Notes under the pieces: model-generated
Database searches by the model: none
What the model saw: only the letters and a program-made list of their open reading frames with translations
Told to the model about the DNA's origin: nothing
In this document: positions 39,806 to 52,975 of the stretch, piece by piece
Layout of the letters: the number at the start of each line of letters is the position of its first letter
Numbering within the stretch: position 1 is the stretch's first letter
Made by a program: the position numbers and the translations under genes
DNA from: Takakia lepidozioides
Lineage: Eukaryota > Streptophyta > Takakiopsida > Takakiales > Takakiaceae
Length of the DNA stretch: 64,000 nucleotides
Assembly: GCA_030704615.1 (NCBI GenBank)
Contig: CM060732.1
Location: 27,757,053-27,821,052, forward strand
Direction of reading: 5' to 3'

Positions 39806-42800
39806 ATGTCCAGGGAGCAAGATAGACTAGCCCGATTTCATTCCAATGTAGGTAGTCTTCCACTGACTGCCACTGCAGACGACGATGGGTTTGCAGTTGT
39901 TCATGAGGATGAGCTGGTTACAGTGTTCCCACTGGAATTGGGTTCTCTGCTTGTTCAAAAAGAGGTGTATGACGAGGATGGGAATTTGGATTCTGGACAT
40001 TTGGAGAAACCATTGGTTGGCGAGTGTGGAAGGAAGTGGAGAGTCCTTCCAGGCACATACCGTGTCCTTGGAAAAGAGAGAAGACAATCAGCAGGATCAG
40101 TCATTACCCCTGGAACTGCAGCATCGGTCGTGCAGCAAAAGGGCACAGTTCATGTGAAACAAGAGGTGAGCACATCCACTACATTCGTGACTCTTTCAGA
40201 CTCGTCCTCGGAGGATGTTTCTGAGATTCCTCCGCCAGTGCAGACTCCATTCTTGGATGAATCCGAATTGCAAGAGATAATGAGTGTTATTCCAAAATTG
40301 AAAGTCCTCGCAGGGGTGCCTGGGTGCAAGAGCGAGCTGCGTTTTGTTGATTGGGAGTCCCTTCGTGTGCAGCGGGTTCAATACGTGCCAGCAGAGTTTA
40401 TGGGGACATCTTGTTTGAGCTCAACCCTCCCACGTCTTCCAATGGACTGGCTGGGCTTCTGCAGGGCATGGACAAGAAACATGACGGACACCCTTGGTGC
40501 AGGACAAAAACGTCAAACATCCACAACGACATTGGATTGAAATTTCGAAGGTCGGTTTGCATTGGGCATTGCAAGTGCCTGAATATTTCTTGCCCTCGCC
40601 TGAGAAACAGTGCTCAACCAAACGAAAATGAGTGGGAAGGTGTGCCCCTGAATCCTTTCACCCCAGGACTTGCCCCTCCCAAGACCAATACTTTTGTGTG
40701 CAGGTTCTGCAAACTTTCCCCGTCCTGTGTTTCTATGTGTCACGCTCGTATGTACTAGGTGGCACACCGATGCAAGACAATGACTCGTGCCTGCATTCAT
40801 ATGGGTGCACATGAGCATCCTGTGTCCAAAGGAAGTTGCAGGGACATCGCTAGAAATCTGCTGAAGCAGGAGTTCCACAATGCCCCTTGTGCAACACCTT
40901 CTGCTATAGCGCTTGCAGCTAGCAAGGCTTTCCTGGAAAAACACATACTGGGTGAAGGGGATTCGACACAACCAATGCTGGATGCAGATTCGCTTGATGC
41001 AGTGATGGACCATTTCTCCGTGTTGAGCTCTCCCAATATTTGAAACCAGGTGAATGCACTCAGAGTCGGCACAGGCACTGCTGGATTCATGGACAACATT
41101 ATAGACCTCAAACGGAGAAGTCGCTATGAATTCATTCAAAACAGTATCTTCCCTGGCCAGGGCTCGTCCAAGGTATATTTGTTCAAGATGTCCGCAGTGG
41201 GCGAAGACAGTGGTGTGAGCATTGTCCGCCGAATGCAACCTGGAGGAGATTTGGCTAAATGTTGGTTGATGTTTGATCACTGCAAACGGGTGAAGGGTTG
41301 GACAACCATGGCGTGCCATGTGTATAATCCAGCGTACCAGCGTGTGCTCTCAATAGCAATTTGTGATATGCAGTCGGAGGACATTGAATCCCAGATGCTC
41401 ATGTGGAATTCGCTCCTGGCCGTTATGCAGCGCAATGGAGTACAGAACACAAATTTTGCGGGCTTCAGGCAATTTCAATGCAGTGCGGCGCGTGTTTGGT
41501 TCGGGGGATCCTAAGGTCCCAATGAAAAATAGGGAGCGCACATGCCTCTTCCATTGGAATCAATCTCTGGCACGTCATACAAAGCGTTGCATTCGCCCTG
41601 ATCTTCAGTTGGAGCACAGAAGGCTCTGTCTCAAGTACAAAAATGCCACCTCAATGGGAGAAGCTGAGAGCACTTACCAAGCAATCCGGGCTTGGTGGTT
41701 CTCCTCTGGTGCTGCTACTGGTATCCACCTGAAGGAGTTGGAGGACTGGTTGGTTTTCTGGCACTTCAGATACAGACAGTGGGGAGCTTTCATGACGACG
41801 GTAAGCCTCTTGAATCCCAAAATCACAAATTTTGCATCGTGCTTCTTCATTTGGGGTTTCCATGCAATGCCTCCTGCAGGACATGTCCTTGGAGGACTTG
41901 GCCGACATGCCATCCTGTAATTTGGCGGAGATTGTTCATAACGCCTGGATGCAACAATCTACCAAAGCAGGTCGTGACTTGTATGTGGCCACTGCTGATG
42001 ACATGGTGCGGGCACTTACACAACAAACCAGGTACCGCAATTTTCTGATGGGACGGGGTGGAGGCAAGGGCCCCGGTACGACTTTGTTGATGCTAAGGGC
42101 TGCGAGTAGGTCCAGAGACCCATCGAAGATGACCAGAGCTCTGAACAGGTGCACTGAAGGCTCCCCTTTGCAATCCAGGCTCCCTCATTTGGAAGGCGAG
42201 GAAAGATTTGGATCATGCAAAAGGAAATTGAACACTCTTCCAGGGTCAGATGAAGATTCCCATCGCCCAGACAGGGTCAATTTCTCTGTGCCAAAGGTGT
42301 CTCCAGTGCAGACTAAGTCGTGTGTCAGCCCCTTCCCAGGTGGGTCCTCCTCCTGTGGAGCAGGTGCAGAACATGCAAGCACAGCAGCAGGAATCCCATT
42401 GGAGGAGGTGGTGGCCATGGTGCAGGAATCTGATTGCATTGATAGTGAGTGGCATATAGAACGCACCCCACCAAGATCTAGAGTTGCTTGCATGGCAATT
42501 CGGACCCCCTCTTTCAAGAAATGCAAATCAAAAATATGCAAAGGCTCCAGGGGGACTCCAGCTCCAACATTCATAGGGTTGTTCCGACCTTATCATAGTG
42601 GGGAGTCAAAGGACCACAAGTTCTGGTTCTGCCCAGACAATATGGCACGATGCGTCAAGGGAACAGTTCGTCGTTTGGTGATAATGAAACCCCCTCCCCC
42701 CGCAATTTGGCCTGTGAAACTTGGGACGTCGCTGTCAACAACCGAGATAAGCATGCTGGAGGAGGGAGGGTTTTGTCTTGCACGATCCCGAGTGATGCCC

Positions 42801-43292
42801 TTGTGCACTGTTGGCACAGATGTGCCACATGCTCCGGCAATGCCTCCACCCGGTGCCGACTCCCACCCAACAAAAAGAGATGGAAAAACAGTGCGCCGTG
42901 TCGCTTCGGGTGCAGATCACGAATGCAAGATGAAATCGGCTAGAATTTTGCAGGCTCGGGTGGCTCGTATCACCGAAGTCCCTGCCCCGGGGTATGGACG
43001 GATTTACACAGTGCTGTCTATTGGCTTAGTTCTTCATGACAAAGAATATCAGGTTACCATGGGGAATTTCCCTACTTGCACTTGTCCGGATTTTGTAACG
43101 ATGCGTGAGGGCGCTCTCGGCATGAGAGGGAAGTGGGTCCCCTGCAAGCATCAATATTACATATACCTTGTAATTATGTGTTGCGATGGTAAGAGAGACC
43201 AATTCATTCACCAAGCAACACTAGGCTACGGAGAAGTCATCACCCTTCTGCAGCGGGACACCTCACGTAGGGCTCCGCCAAATTCTCTTTGA
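39806..43292 (+). pseudogene. SWIM-finger transposase-like gene (MULE-type), broken
   Basis: Pieces in three frames give one protein of about 1,100 residues. Order: N-terminal region 39806-40430 (MSREQDRLARFHSNVG); after a frameshift GMDKKHDGHPWCRTKTSNIH and KFRRSVCIGHCKCLN; cysteine cluster VCRFCKLSPSCVSMCHA; TAG at 40756; MTRACIHMGAHEHPVSKG; TGA at 41041; core FPGQGSSKVYLFKMSAVGED and RVKGWTTMACHVYNPAYQRV; frameshift near 41467; FGSGDPKVPMKNRERTCLFH, IRAWWFSSGAATGIHLKELE and WLVFWHFRYRQWGAFMTT. A good 79-bp intron (41801-41879, GTAAGC...GCAG) follows, then DMSLEDLADMPSCNLAEIVH. It ends with a SWIM zinc finger, CTCPDF...WVPCKHQYYIY (CXC...CXH, about 43080-43160). SWIM fingers are typical of Mutator-like transposases. 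Two stops and two frameshifts show it is dead. No terminal inverted repeats found. Confidence 0.7.
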
Positions 43293-46200
43293 ACACATAC
43301 GAGCCATGCCCGCTTCCCACGCTGGTTTCCAGGTTACCGTGTGAAGACTTTGCATTTAGGACAAACACATACATTTCGTTCACGGAACCAGGGCAAATGC
43401 ACATGCCATTCATTGTAAGCGTCTATCTGTGAATTGAAATAAAGTGTGTCAATCATTCTGAGCTCAATTCTGCCATATTTTCATATTCCTCTTTTTGTAC
43501 AGGCATTGCAGACATGGTGCATGGTGGCCCCCTTTGTTTTGTCCACGGTAATAGGCCCTCTTCTTACAATCCTCGCCTATAGGACCTGCTTCTCCAGCAG
43601 ATTTGTGCCGCTCATGCTTTGCAGCTACAACATGAGCTCAGCTCCCAGGCTCACGGGGCTGGGCTCACGCCGTAGCTACACTGGAGTTGCTGAGCTCGTG
43701 CTGGGAATATGACTCCCTCATCCGCTGATGTCCATTGAGGACTTGCCTGATCTCCAGGATGATCTTGGAACGTCCATGACATCGTCTGAGTCGGACAGGT
43801 TGTGAATAACCCGGTTCTTGCTCATCTTCATTGATGGGGTCGGCTCTGGATTAACTTCGTTGCACTCTTTGAGGTACCCACTCTCTGATTTGCGGATTGT
43901 TTCGTGGAAGGCGCCACGATAGAAGGCGCATTTGGCGGGCAAATGAAGTCCCCAACAGCCCTGTATATGACGCTGTCCGATGGTGGAACTTGCCATTCTC
44001 TGCCGTTGCCGAAATCATCGTGAGCATAACAATAATTTCGACTACAACTCCATTTGAATCCTTCATTTCCTCCTCCAGGAATACCGACCCCGGTTTCAGA
44101 TGGTATCGAACGCAAAGATATTTCTCCATCACCCGGCAAATCTCCCCTCTACACAGAAATGTAGCTCTATGCTCGTGAGGAGGGCAGTACACTATAGCGC
44201 TCGAGTTTTCTGCCATGGGAGATGTGCACACAAGACTGCCAGGACGGCGTTCGGGCAAGCGCCCTGGGAGAAGGGGGGATGCCGCGAGGGAAAAGAATGC
44301 AGGGCCGATCTTTCCGAGCGACAAAGCCTATTCACGAATCCGGGGAACCCACTCTCCCAAAACTGCACTGTCAGAGTGTTAATGAACCTTGTCTCCGGAA
44401 TGCGGCCCCTGGCCTTTACGCAATAACTGCCAACGGTATGGAGTCAGAAAGCTGCAGATCTATGCAAGTGTGCTACGCAAACCAATAATTGTGGCGTCTG
44501 ACAAGAAGTGTGGGGGGGCGAGCGTGCAAGCACGTTCCCCATGGACAGAGGGAATTGACAGAGGTGGCACTCTAGTGGGTCTGATTGCAAGATTGAGTGC
44601 CAGACCCTCGCAGCTAAAAGTCACATTCAACAAAATGCAACATTGCACAAAAAGTGGAACTTTGGTTCAAATGAGACATTTTTATTCAAACAATGAATAT
44701 TATATTAATTTTGTTCTGACGCACTCCATTAAAATAATATTTTAATGTTTTTTATTTCCAGAATTTGTATTTCTCTCATTTTCCACTTCAAATGGCTCTT
44801 GGCTTTACACACTAGGCACCTAGGGTATCCCTAGTCTTCCTAGCACCAACTAGTTGCTTCCTCCAAGCTTGCCTAAAATATCTAGGCTAAGCTCTAAGCC
44901 AACAAGCAAACTAGGACTTCACAAAAGCTAGTTGCATATGGCAAAGCTATGCTCACAAGCAAGCTCTCTAAGCAATTAACTAACAAACAACTAAAAGTAA
45001 AAAAACAAGAGTGAAGTGGTGAGCAAGCTCACCTCCTAAGTTACTTATACTAGAAAAACTATAAAGAAAGATTGGATGGAACATCCAAAATTCTTGGATG
45101 AGAAAAGAAATCAATCACTTCTTGGTTGGTAGGTGGAAAATTTCATCCAACCAGTTGTTTTAGAGCAGTGGTAGATATTTTAGGCCAAAAAATCCACTCC
45201 AAATTCTTGTGGCCATGGGCGCTCGAAAAATTCAAAAATAGTGATTTATTGATAACCTCTTCCAAAAATATTGAAACTTGGCCAAAAATGTCCTTGTGGT
45301 ATGCTTGAAACACCCACCAAACTTCAGGTCCATGTGGTTGCATCATCAATCATGGAAAATCAACAAACATCAAAACGCCGTGAAAACACCGCTTTCAACG
45401 CGTAGCATATTTTTTGGTTGTGAACAGATCAACGCTTGGGGCTGAAATTCCTTCCAAATCATCTTGTATCACTTTTAACCCCACACAAAAAAAACCATCC
45501 CAAAGCAGCGCTCGATTTCGGCTTCGTCATGTTTGCTGAAGGTACTCCGCACAACAAAATCCCAGTCGACCACTACCATTGGATAAACCTCTTTAGGATT
45601 TTTGATAGAAGACCAAGACATATTGGAAGCTTCTTGAATTGATTTCACATACAAAAATATAAATTTCCTCCTAGGAAAAAGAAATCACTGCTGGCAGTTT
45701 GCTGCTTGCCGCACTGCAGTGTCTGTTTGCATGAATGCACTAAAACACAGGGGAACCCATGCTTGATCCATGTCACTGACATATCCGAGCATGAAATGAA
45801 ATTGTATCATGAGCATGTGTGTTCCACGCCTCCAGCGTCCAAATTCAAGTGCAACGTGAAAATTTCTATATGTACATTGCGATGCCGTTGTCAACTGTGT
45901 CGTTTAAAGCACAGCCTCATCGGATGTTTTCTTCTGAAGGCCAACCACTCTTGCTTACCTTTGAATAACAATAGGACGTTGAGGTGAAGAACAGGCAGAC
46001 CGTTGTCTGCAGTCATTAAATCGGCCCTTAGATGTTCGAACGGACGACTGGAATCACATGCCTTCAACCGCTGCTCCTTGCAGGTACCCTAGTCGTATAA
46101 ACTCCTGAGCGCTTTGGCTTCATGGACGTCGTAGACTCTCCCATTTGCAGGTCATACTAGTAGTTGTGTTGATGTTTTGCCGTTTCTGGCACAAATGGTC

Positions 46201-46577
46201 ATATTTCTTCACTGTGTATACCCCCAACTCGCCCACCACCAACCAATTCAACAACTGGGTAAGTGACCGTCACTAGAAGCATTCGTGTCTTTTCTGAATC
46301 GACTGGGTGGCCGCCAACCACTCCGGGAACCACTTGGTAGTACACGGGACTACTAGAGAGTCGAAACGGACAATGAAGGCCACGGGAGCATTTCAGACGG
46401 CAATGACTCCGGAGTTGTAGCAATAATCGCGGCTACTTAATTAATTATGTAATACAAAATTTAAAAAAAAACGGAAAATGCATGTGGTTCTAATTACTGC
46501 ACATGCGACTAGAAATTTACATTCCGAATTCGGTTAATAGAATAAACATACTTATTCGTTAAAGTCAATATGTAGTT
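43293..46577. other. Mostly unassigned region
   Basis: 43718-44324 has overlapping minus-strand open frames (for example SSAIVYCPPHEHRATFLCRG, KYLCVRYHLKPGSVFLEEEM) that look protein-like but fit no family I know and have no acceptable splice structure. 44650-46577 is AT-rich without recognisable genes. Confidence 0.3.
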
Positions 46578-46719
46578 GACTCAACAACTCCATGAACTAC
46601 TGCGCATTGATTACACCCATGATTCGGGGCACATTTGCTGACATGTGTTTCACAAGAACAGGCAAACAAAATCTGGCCTTGGGGGCTTGCATATTTTAAT
46701 ATGTACTGCCTCCACTTGG

Positions 46720-47693
46720 AAGTGAAATGGAAGGTCCATGGTGACATCGTGAAAACTGGAATTGTAGGGTTTGTCATTCTGAACACCGCCCTAGTGGACA
46801 TGTATGCCGAATGCGGGAGCATTGAAGATGCAAATGTATTGTTTGACTGTGGCTCAACGAGATGTGGTGTCGTGGAGTGCGATGATCACATTGGCAGCAA
46901 GGCAAGGATGTATGATTCCCTGTGGAAGGATAGCTACAAGAAACCTCCATGGGTAGATGGTCAGCTGAAGCGGCAGCTGTAGCGACACAGTTGATAAAAT
47001 CGGGCACCTCAACCATGACCATAGCTTCTGGAAGAGGATCAAGAGAGAGAGTCCACAATGCCTCTTTTGGCATGTGAAGATGCTTTATGAGGCAGGCAGA
47101 CTAAAAGAGGCTCTACAGACTTTAAACCAATGAGGCATTTCAGCAGATGTAGATACGTGTGTGTGTCTCTTGCATAAGTGCATCAAGATGAAAGGCCTGG
47201 AAGCTGGAAAGCAGGTGCACACTCACATTGTCCAAAGTGGATTCACACAGAACGTTTTTCTACTCAACACCTTTGTCAACATGTATGTTAAGGGGAGCAT
47301 CATGGATGATCACCAAGTGTTCAACATATAATGCCTCAACGATCTTTGATCACGTGGAATATAATGTTGGCAGGATTACCAAGCATGGACGTGGTACAAA
47401 TGCTTTGGAGACCTGTGAGCAAATGATGCGCGAAGGGGTGAAGCCCAACCACATCACTTTTGTTTGTGTTTGCAATGCGTGTGCAAGCCTGGAAAAGGGG
47501 AAAGAGGTCCATGGTGACATCGGTCAAAGCTGGAATTATACTAGATGTCATTCTGAACACTGCCCTGACCTGGACATGTATGTCAAATGTGGATGCATTG
47601 AGGATGCAAAGGGAGTTTTTGACACTATGGCTGAACGAGATGTGGTGTCGTGGAGTGCAATGCTTGCAGGGTATGCACAATTGATGAGGTGAG
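46720..47693 (+). pseudogene. Pentatricopeptide repeat (PLS-class) gene remnants
   Basis: PPR proteins bind organelle RNA. The first block (46727-46900) reads KVHGDIVKTGIVGFVILNTA, LVDMYAECGSIEDANVLFD and, after a frameshift, AQRDVVSWSAMIT. The second block (47064-47330) has an N-terminus-like KMLYEAGRLKEALQTLNQ, then LLHKCIKMKGLEAGKQVHTH, IVQSGFTQNVFLLNTFVNMY and DHQVFN. The third (47440-47693) has NHITFVCVCNACASLEKGKE, DMYVKCGCIEDAKGVFDTMA and ERDVVSWSAMLAGYAQ. Stops and frameshifts separate the blocks, and a C-terminal-like block lies upstream of an N-terminal-like one, so it is a rearranged or tandem relic. Confidence 0.8.
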
Positions 47694-50159
47694 TAATACC
47701 CTTTCCCCCTAAGTTTTGGTAGCCCACTTAGCTAGGCGATGACACTTTGAGTGGAGAGAAAAGTTCTTAGCCCTTTGTCCATTTTTGTTTGCATTTTGTG
47801 TTGTTGGTTATCCATTGTTGTTGGAGACCTTTGAACCCTGGTTTGGTCTTACTAACTAAGGAGTAGTGGGAGCTTGGGAAAGATGGAGACTAACCCTCCT
47901 TAGTGGCCAAGAGGCCCACGGAGTTGTCTTTTTTGTTTGATGTTTTATTTTTTGTCTTAAGAGTGGAAAGGCCTAACTCTTCAGAGCTAACCATGCAATG
48001 GGATCTCTAAGTAGGGAGTGGGTTCTCTTTTTGTTGCTAACTAAGCATGCGAGAGAAGCTAACCCACTAACATTTGGGTAGATGCTTGCATGAAGCTTGG
48101 TGGGAAACCTTCTTTATATTTTTATTTTTCTTGAAGTAAGTGTGTGTAGCTTAGAGTATACTAAGCCCACTATACTTGCCATTCATTTGTCTCTTTGTTA
48201 AGCATATCACCCCCCATATGGGAGAAGCAAGGTGGAAGAGCTAGCAAAGTTTTGATGGTTTTTTCAAGTATATTTTGTCGCTGGAATTTTATTTTTCATG
48301 CATAACTCATTTATAGGTAAAAAATCTGATCTAATGTGGCCTCCCTAGCTTGGTTAAGCCATGGAGGACCACAGCTAACCTTTGGGGAGGGTAGACTAGC
48401 CCATTTGTGGTTAGCTTTGTATTATTTTCTTGTTTTTTTTAGGTGAAGGCAAAAAGGCCATGGATTCATGATGGGGTTCCCAAAAGTGAAGCGCCATAAA
48501 GGGGATACCATGGCTATAGCCAAATGACGGCTAATGATGTGAAGCGGGCTGCAGGCCCGCGTACCTTGAGGCGTTGATCACCCCAACCCCTAAGCTGCTC
48601 GACGACAGCCACGCAAGGGGGTAGGCCGTGTTTGCCACTAAAGTTATTCCTGGCTGTACCCAACGGTCCGTTGCTTTACCCGCGCCGTCGCGACCAACGG
48701 TCCGTCGCCTCCTCCTACTGCGCCTCGCCACATGGCCCTGCGCTGGTCTGCGACCAGCGGGCAAAAGGGATGGGACGGACTAGCAGATAATAGCTTAAGG
48801 AGGGGGGTCTTTAGATAGAAAAATACATTGTGAGTGGTTTTTGTCTTGGTTGATTGAGGAAGTTTTGATACGTTGTCCTCTTAGTGACTGGGTCGGAAAT
48901 TAGAATAGAGGGTTGAGGGCCCCGAGGCCTTTGTTTTGGTATGTCATAGGTGGTCAGATGGGGAATCGGCCGCTTGGCTCACACCGAGACACCTTGCTCA
49001 CGAAAAGCGGACGAGAAGTACAAAGCTTTTGGGAGGGGTAGAAGGGGGTTTGGAGTGGGAGAGGGAGTCATTTCCATTTGCACCCAGTCTTAAAATGCAC
49101 TTAGGAAGGTGGAGGAATCAACAGTGGACCCACCAAGATATATTATTCATATGTGAGAAGCGTTTTTTGAGGAATGGGGAAGAGTGGATGGTTAGCTATG
49201 GATGGATGAGGGACGGATGAGATTAGCAGTATTTCATCCGTAGGATGGATGAACGGTGGATGAAAAGATGATGAAGAATGCAATTTTCATCCGTTTACAG
49301 GGATGAACAGTGGATGACCAGTGGATGAAAAAGCAATTTTTCATCCGCTGTTTGAAAAGCTGGTCTAGCTCTAGGGGGGGGGGGGGTTGAACCTAGGACC
49401 TAGAGGCTAGGGGGGTATGTATTAAGGGCCTAGGGGGGTTGTTTGGAGGTATAGGGCCAATTCCCTATGGTTTCCAACATGAGGTTGATTTTTGGGCAAT
49501 GAGAAGGGGTTAGAGAAAGTAAGTATGACGCCTCTCGAAGGAAGCGTAACTTATGGAGTCACTTCATCCCCGAAGCGCTACTGCCTTCCGCTCGGAAGGT
49601 GGACAAAGGGGTTAGAGAATTATCTAGAGGCCAAGCCATGGGTCATTGGAAAGCTTAGATAAATTCCTACCTAATGCCTATTTTTCTAGAATTAGTGAAT
49701 TTCCAGTCTAAGTAATTAATTTTGAAGGGGATGTTTTGCTTAGAAAATTACCAGAAAATAGGGATAGAGGTAATTAAATCTAGGATTTTTATTTTTATTT
49801 CCTAATTAAAAGAGCTTACCTAGGATAGTATTTTTCTCATTTTCCTTATTGACATCTATTGCTAGAAAATAGCCAAGGGCTCTAGAAATTAGCGGAAAGT
49901 CGGGATGTTGTCCAGGTGAAGAGCTTTTCTTCTAGGCTAGGGTGTGCTCCCCCCCTCCCAATAGCTTTAACGCTTTGCAAGTCTTCCGGAAACAGTCATT
50001 CCAGGCGAAGAAGATCTGTCAGGGACACTGATAGCTCCTGGATGAAGCCGTATTAACGCTAATAAAAAAGTCTTGGAAGACAATTAGCTAGGAATAGATT
50101 CCGTAGGTGACACAAACGAATTTTGCCCCGCGAACGTAAAAGTTGGACCATGCGTTTGC
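47694..50159. other. No recognised gene; short internal repeat near 49250-49350
   Basis: Long non-coding-looking stretch. Repeated GATGAACRGTGGATGA motifs with 'aatttttcatccg' occur at 49220-49350 and a run of 13 G near 49375. 48531-48764 is GC-rich and open on the minus strand, without recognisable similarity. Confidence 0.35.
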
Positions 50160-51998
50160 TGGTAGTTTAGGATAACGGGAGGAGTTCCCTCGCTGCGAGG
50201 CTTGTCAAAGAGCTAGGGAAGCGGTCGTGGCAGTATGTAAATTCTATGAAGTGTATGGTAAGGGCTGGGGATGGGGCGGTGGGTAGAGGGGCGTTAATGG
50301 GAAGCCCCTGTACTAGTAGGATATCCGGGCAGAGTCTGGCAGGGCATGTGCAAGATGTGTGAGGTTGCCAGACACAGGGAAGTAGCCATACAAGTACCGT
50401 ATGAGCTGGAGGTCGGCCTTGGTAGGTGCTGACATTAATCAGTGAAAACCATCTAGTTTCTTTACATCGTAGTAGGAGTTTATGGATATGCCATACGACA
50501 TCGTTATGTCGAGCAATACGGAGCCCGTGGATGACGGGGTGGGGACATTCACTAAGAAGATGGGGCCAGGTATCACGTGTCACGTGGATGTGGGAGCAGA
50601 GATGGGCAGTGCGGGGATGGATATCCGATATATGATAGGCCACAAGGTGTGCTCTCGCTGATGGCTCATGTACTGAGCGTATTTGAATTTCGAAGATGTT
50701 GATTTAGCAGCGTATGGCCCACCCTTCTCAGCCTGTGTCATCCCCCGACCACATTCTGCTCTTTGTTTGTCGTATTTGTGCGTCAGATGCGGCTTGAGTG
50801 TGCGAGAAGTGATTTGACAGTTTGTGGTAGAGTACAATGGAGTGTGTCAATTTTTTGATATGTAATTTGGTGTGGCCGATAGAGGCAGCGGCTTGTTTGT
50901 TGGCTTCTTTAGTCAGGGTAGTAAGAAGATTTCGGATTGGCCGGGGTTCCGGGGGGTCAGGAACCGGGTAAATCATCGAAAATGGATGTGCATGACTAAT
51001 GTGGATGGGGTCGGTCGACGGTTCAACTGGGGGTTTGGAGGCCCCCAGATGAGCGAGGAGATCAACCTCCTTGTTGCCGTTAATACCAGTATGTGATCGG
51101 ACTTTGATAAATTGAATGGGTTTGTCGATGGAGTTGATTATAGCAGTGAAAAGATTCCTATCAGGGTGGTGGTGGTGGAGGAAGGACTAGCAAGGTGGTT
51201 ACGAAGTAGAAAGAGAGAGGTTAGACTGTCTGCGAAAATGTAGTATGGCGGGGGGAACGAGGTTAGTTGGGAAAGAGCCTCAAAGATAGCCATAAGCTCG
51301 GCACGTAGTATTATCGCGGGGCTGGGGAGTTGGTGGGCAGTGTCTTTGTTAGTGACGGCATGGTAGACGCCATATCTAGCTCGGGAGCCAGAGTGGGAGC
51401 CGTCTGTATAGTGTGAATGGAGTGGGGGGTATTTGGGGGAAGTATGCCCTTGGTATACCGATGGGATACCATAGGAGGTTATGTCCTGGATGGTAATGGG
51501 GCGGGGGGTGCCTTAGTCCAGACTTGGTTTGGTTTTGGCCAGGAGGGGGGGGGAGGGCTGTGTGGTGGTGGGGGTGGGTGGGTGGTGAGTAGCATGCCAT
51601 GGATATCGGATAAGGGATGGTTAAGGCAAGTGATAAAGCCTGGGGTATGGAGGTACGTGAGGTATTTTGGACAGAAGCCGGGTTAGAGTGGGTTCCTTAT
51701 GGCGGAGGTATTCAGGGAAGGACGATTCGTGCATATAACGCAGATGGTTGGGTCCAATGGTCGTTAATGGTGTCACCTGGGGGGGGGGGGGAGTTGTAGG
51801 AGGGGGTGTTGGTGGTCCAGTGTCCATTCTTGTGGGAGAATGAGGATAGTGGTGACGGAGGGGGAAGAGTGGGCAGCAAAAGCGTGCCCATCGAAGAGCC
51901 TCATGAGTAAGGGTTCCGGGTGGCGAATGTGCAATGCCATTGCCGGACCAAGTGTGTTGAGTAGTGTGTCCTTGGAGCCTCGATGGGAGATATGTCAA
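50160..51998 (-). mobile_element. LINE fragment with RNase H domain
   Basis: Minus-strand pieces give an RNase H domain with the four acidic catalytic positions: YTDGSHSGSRARYGVYHAV (about 51405-51350), ILRAELMAIFEALSQL, YYIFADSLTSLFLLRNHL (about 51245) and IKVRSHTGINGNKEVDLLAH (about 51100-51040). Downstream follow a zinc-knuckle-like region (THVTRDTWPHLLSECPHPVI) and a C-terminal module LCPDILLVQGLP ... ALTIHFIEFTYCHDRF, ending near 50160. Upstream 51998-51621 is the post-RT region. Several frameshifts. This is a LINE class distinct from the EEP/zf-RVT fragments near 14-20 kb, which show no RNase H. Confidence 0.75.
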
Positions 51999-52179
51999 TA
52001 GAATATATTGCTACTCAATAATTTCCTGGAAAAGAATAAATTGGCTTTTTAAATATATAATTGTATATATAAGTATTAATATAAAATTCGAATTCTTTCA
52101 CCAAATTCCAATCTCTGAATCACGTTACATTGTTGCTCAGTTTGTTGTTCATTTAGTATATCGCTTTCAATTCTTCATA

Positions 52180-52975
52180 CACGGGCCTCGACATATGAGA
52201 CGCACCTGAATACATAGGGGATTGCACTAGGACTTAGATGACACTTGATACTTGGGCCAACGACACGGGCTACCCTAAATAAATTGGGCCTTGACATGGG
52301 AGATGTACTTGGATACATAGGAGATTGCACACTGGGCTTAGATGGGCCTCGACATAGGAGAAGCACATGGGAGACGCCCAAGTTGGATGCATAGGAGATT
52401 GCACTTGGGCTTAGATGACATTGGACACTTGGGCCAACGACATAGGCTACCCTAGTCAATATATGAATTGAGACATTTGTTTTGTTTTGTTTTGTTTGTA
52501 GCGTTGTTGAGATCTCCCAAACCGCGGGCCCAGCCCCGGTGCTTGGTGCTGTTGGAGAGCCCTCGATGAGGAGGGGTGCACCGGCTTTGTCTCATGATTT
52601 TTGGACCCCCGGTGTGAGAGATATGGAATAAAGTACTTTTGGTCGTTGGATATTCGGGAAAAATAGCAAAGTGGGCTTTCCTGGAGCAGTGATTGGCCCT
52701 TCATGTGGGAGATTTGGAATTTCAAGTACTTTTAGTCGCCGGAAATTGGCGAAAAATAGCAAAGTGAATATATCAATATATTAATTTGCCTTGACAGGGG
52801 AGATTGCAAAATAGCAAAGTGGGCTTTGCAGGGATTGCACTTGGACTTAGGTGACATCGGACATTGGAGGTCAAACTTGGGCCTCTACATAGGAGACGCA
52901 CATGGATACATAAGGGATTGCACTTGGACATAGATGACCCTAGACACTTGGGTCAACGACACAGGCTACCCTAGT
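52180..52975. repeat. Interspersed ~75-100-bp repeats
   Basis: Three to four imperfect copies of a unit containing GGATACATAGGAGATTGCAC, 'ttagatgac', 'acacttgggccaacgac' and 'ggctaccctag' (52190-52270, 52290-52360, 52375-52455, 52835-52975), separated by other sequence in which a 'ttttagtcgccggaaattggcgaaaaatagcaaag' pattern is also repeated (52635, 52725). Confidence 0.7.

Noticed and set aside
43718-44324. Two-exon minus-strand gene
   Set aside because: The only possible intron would be about 35 bp and no family is recognisable.
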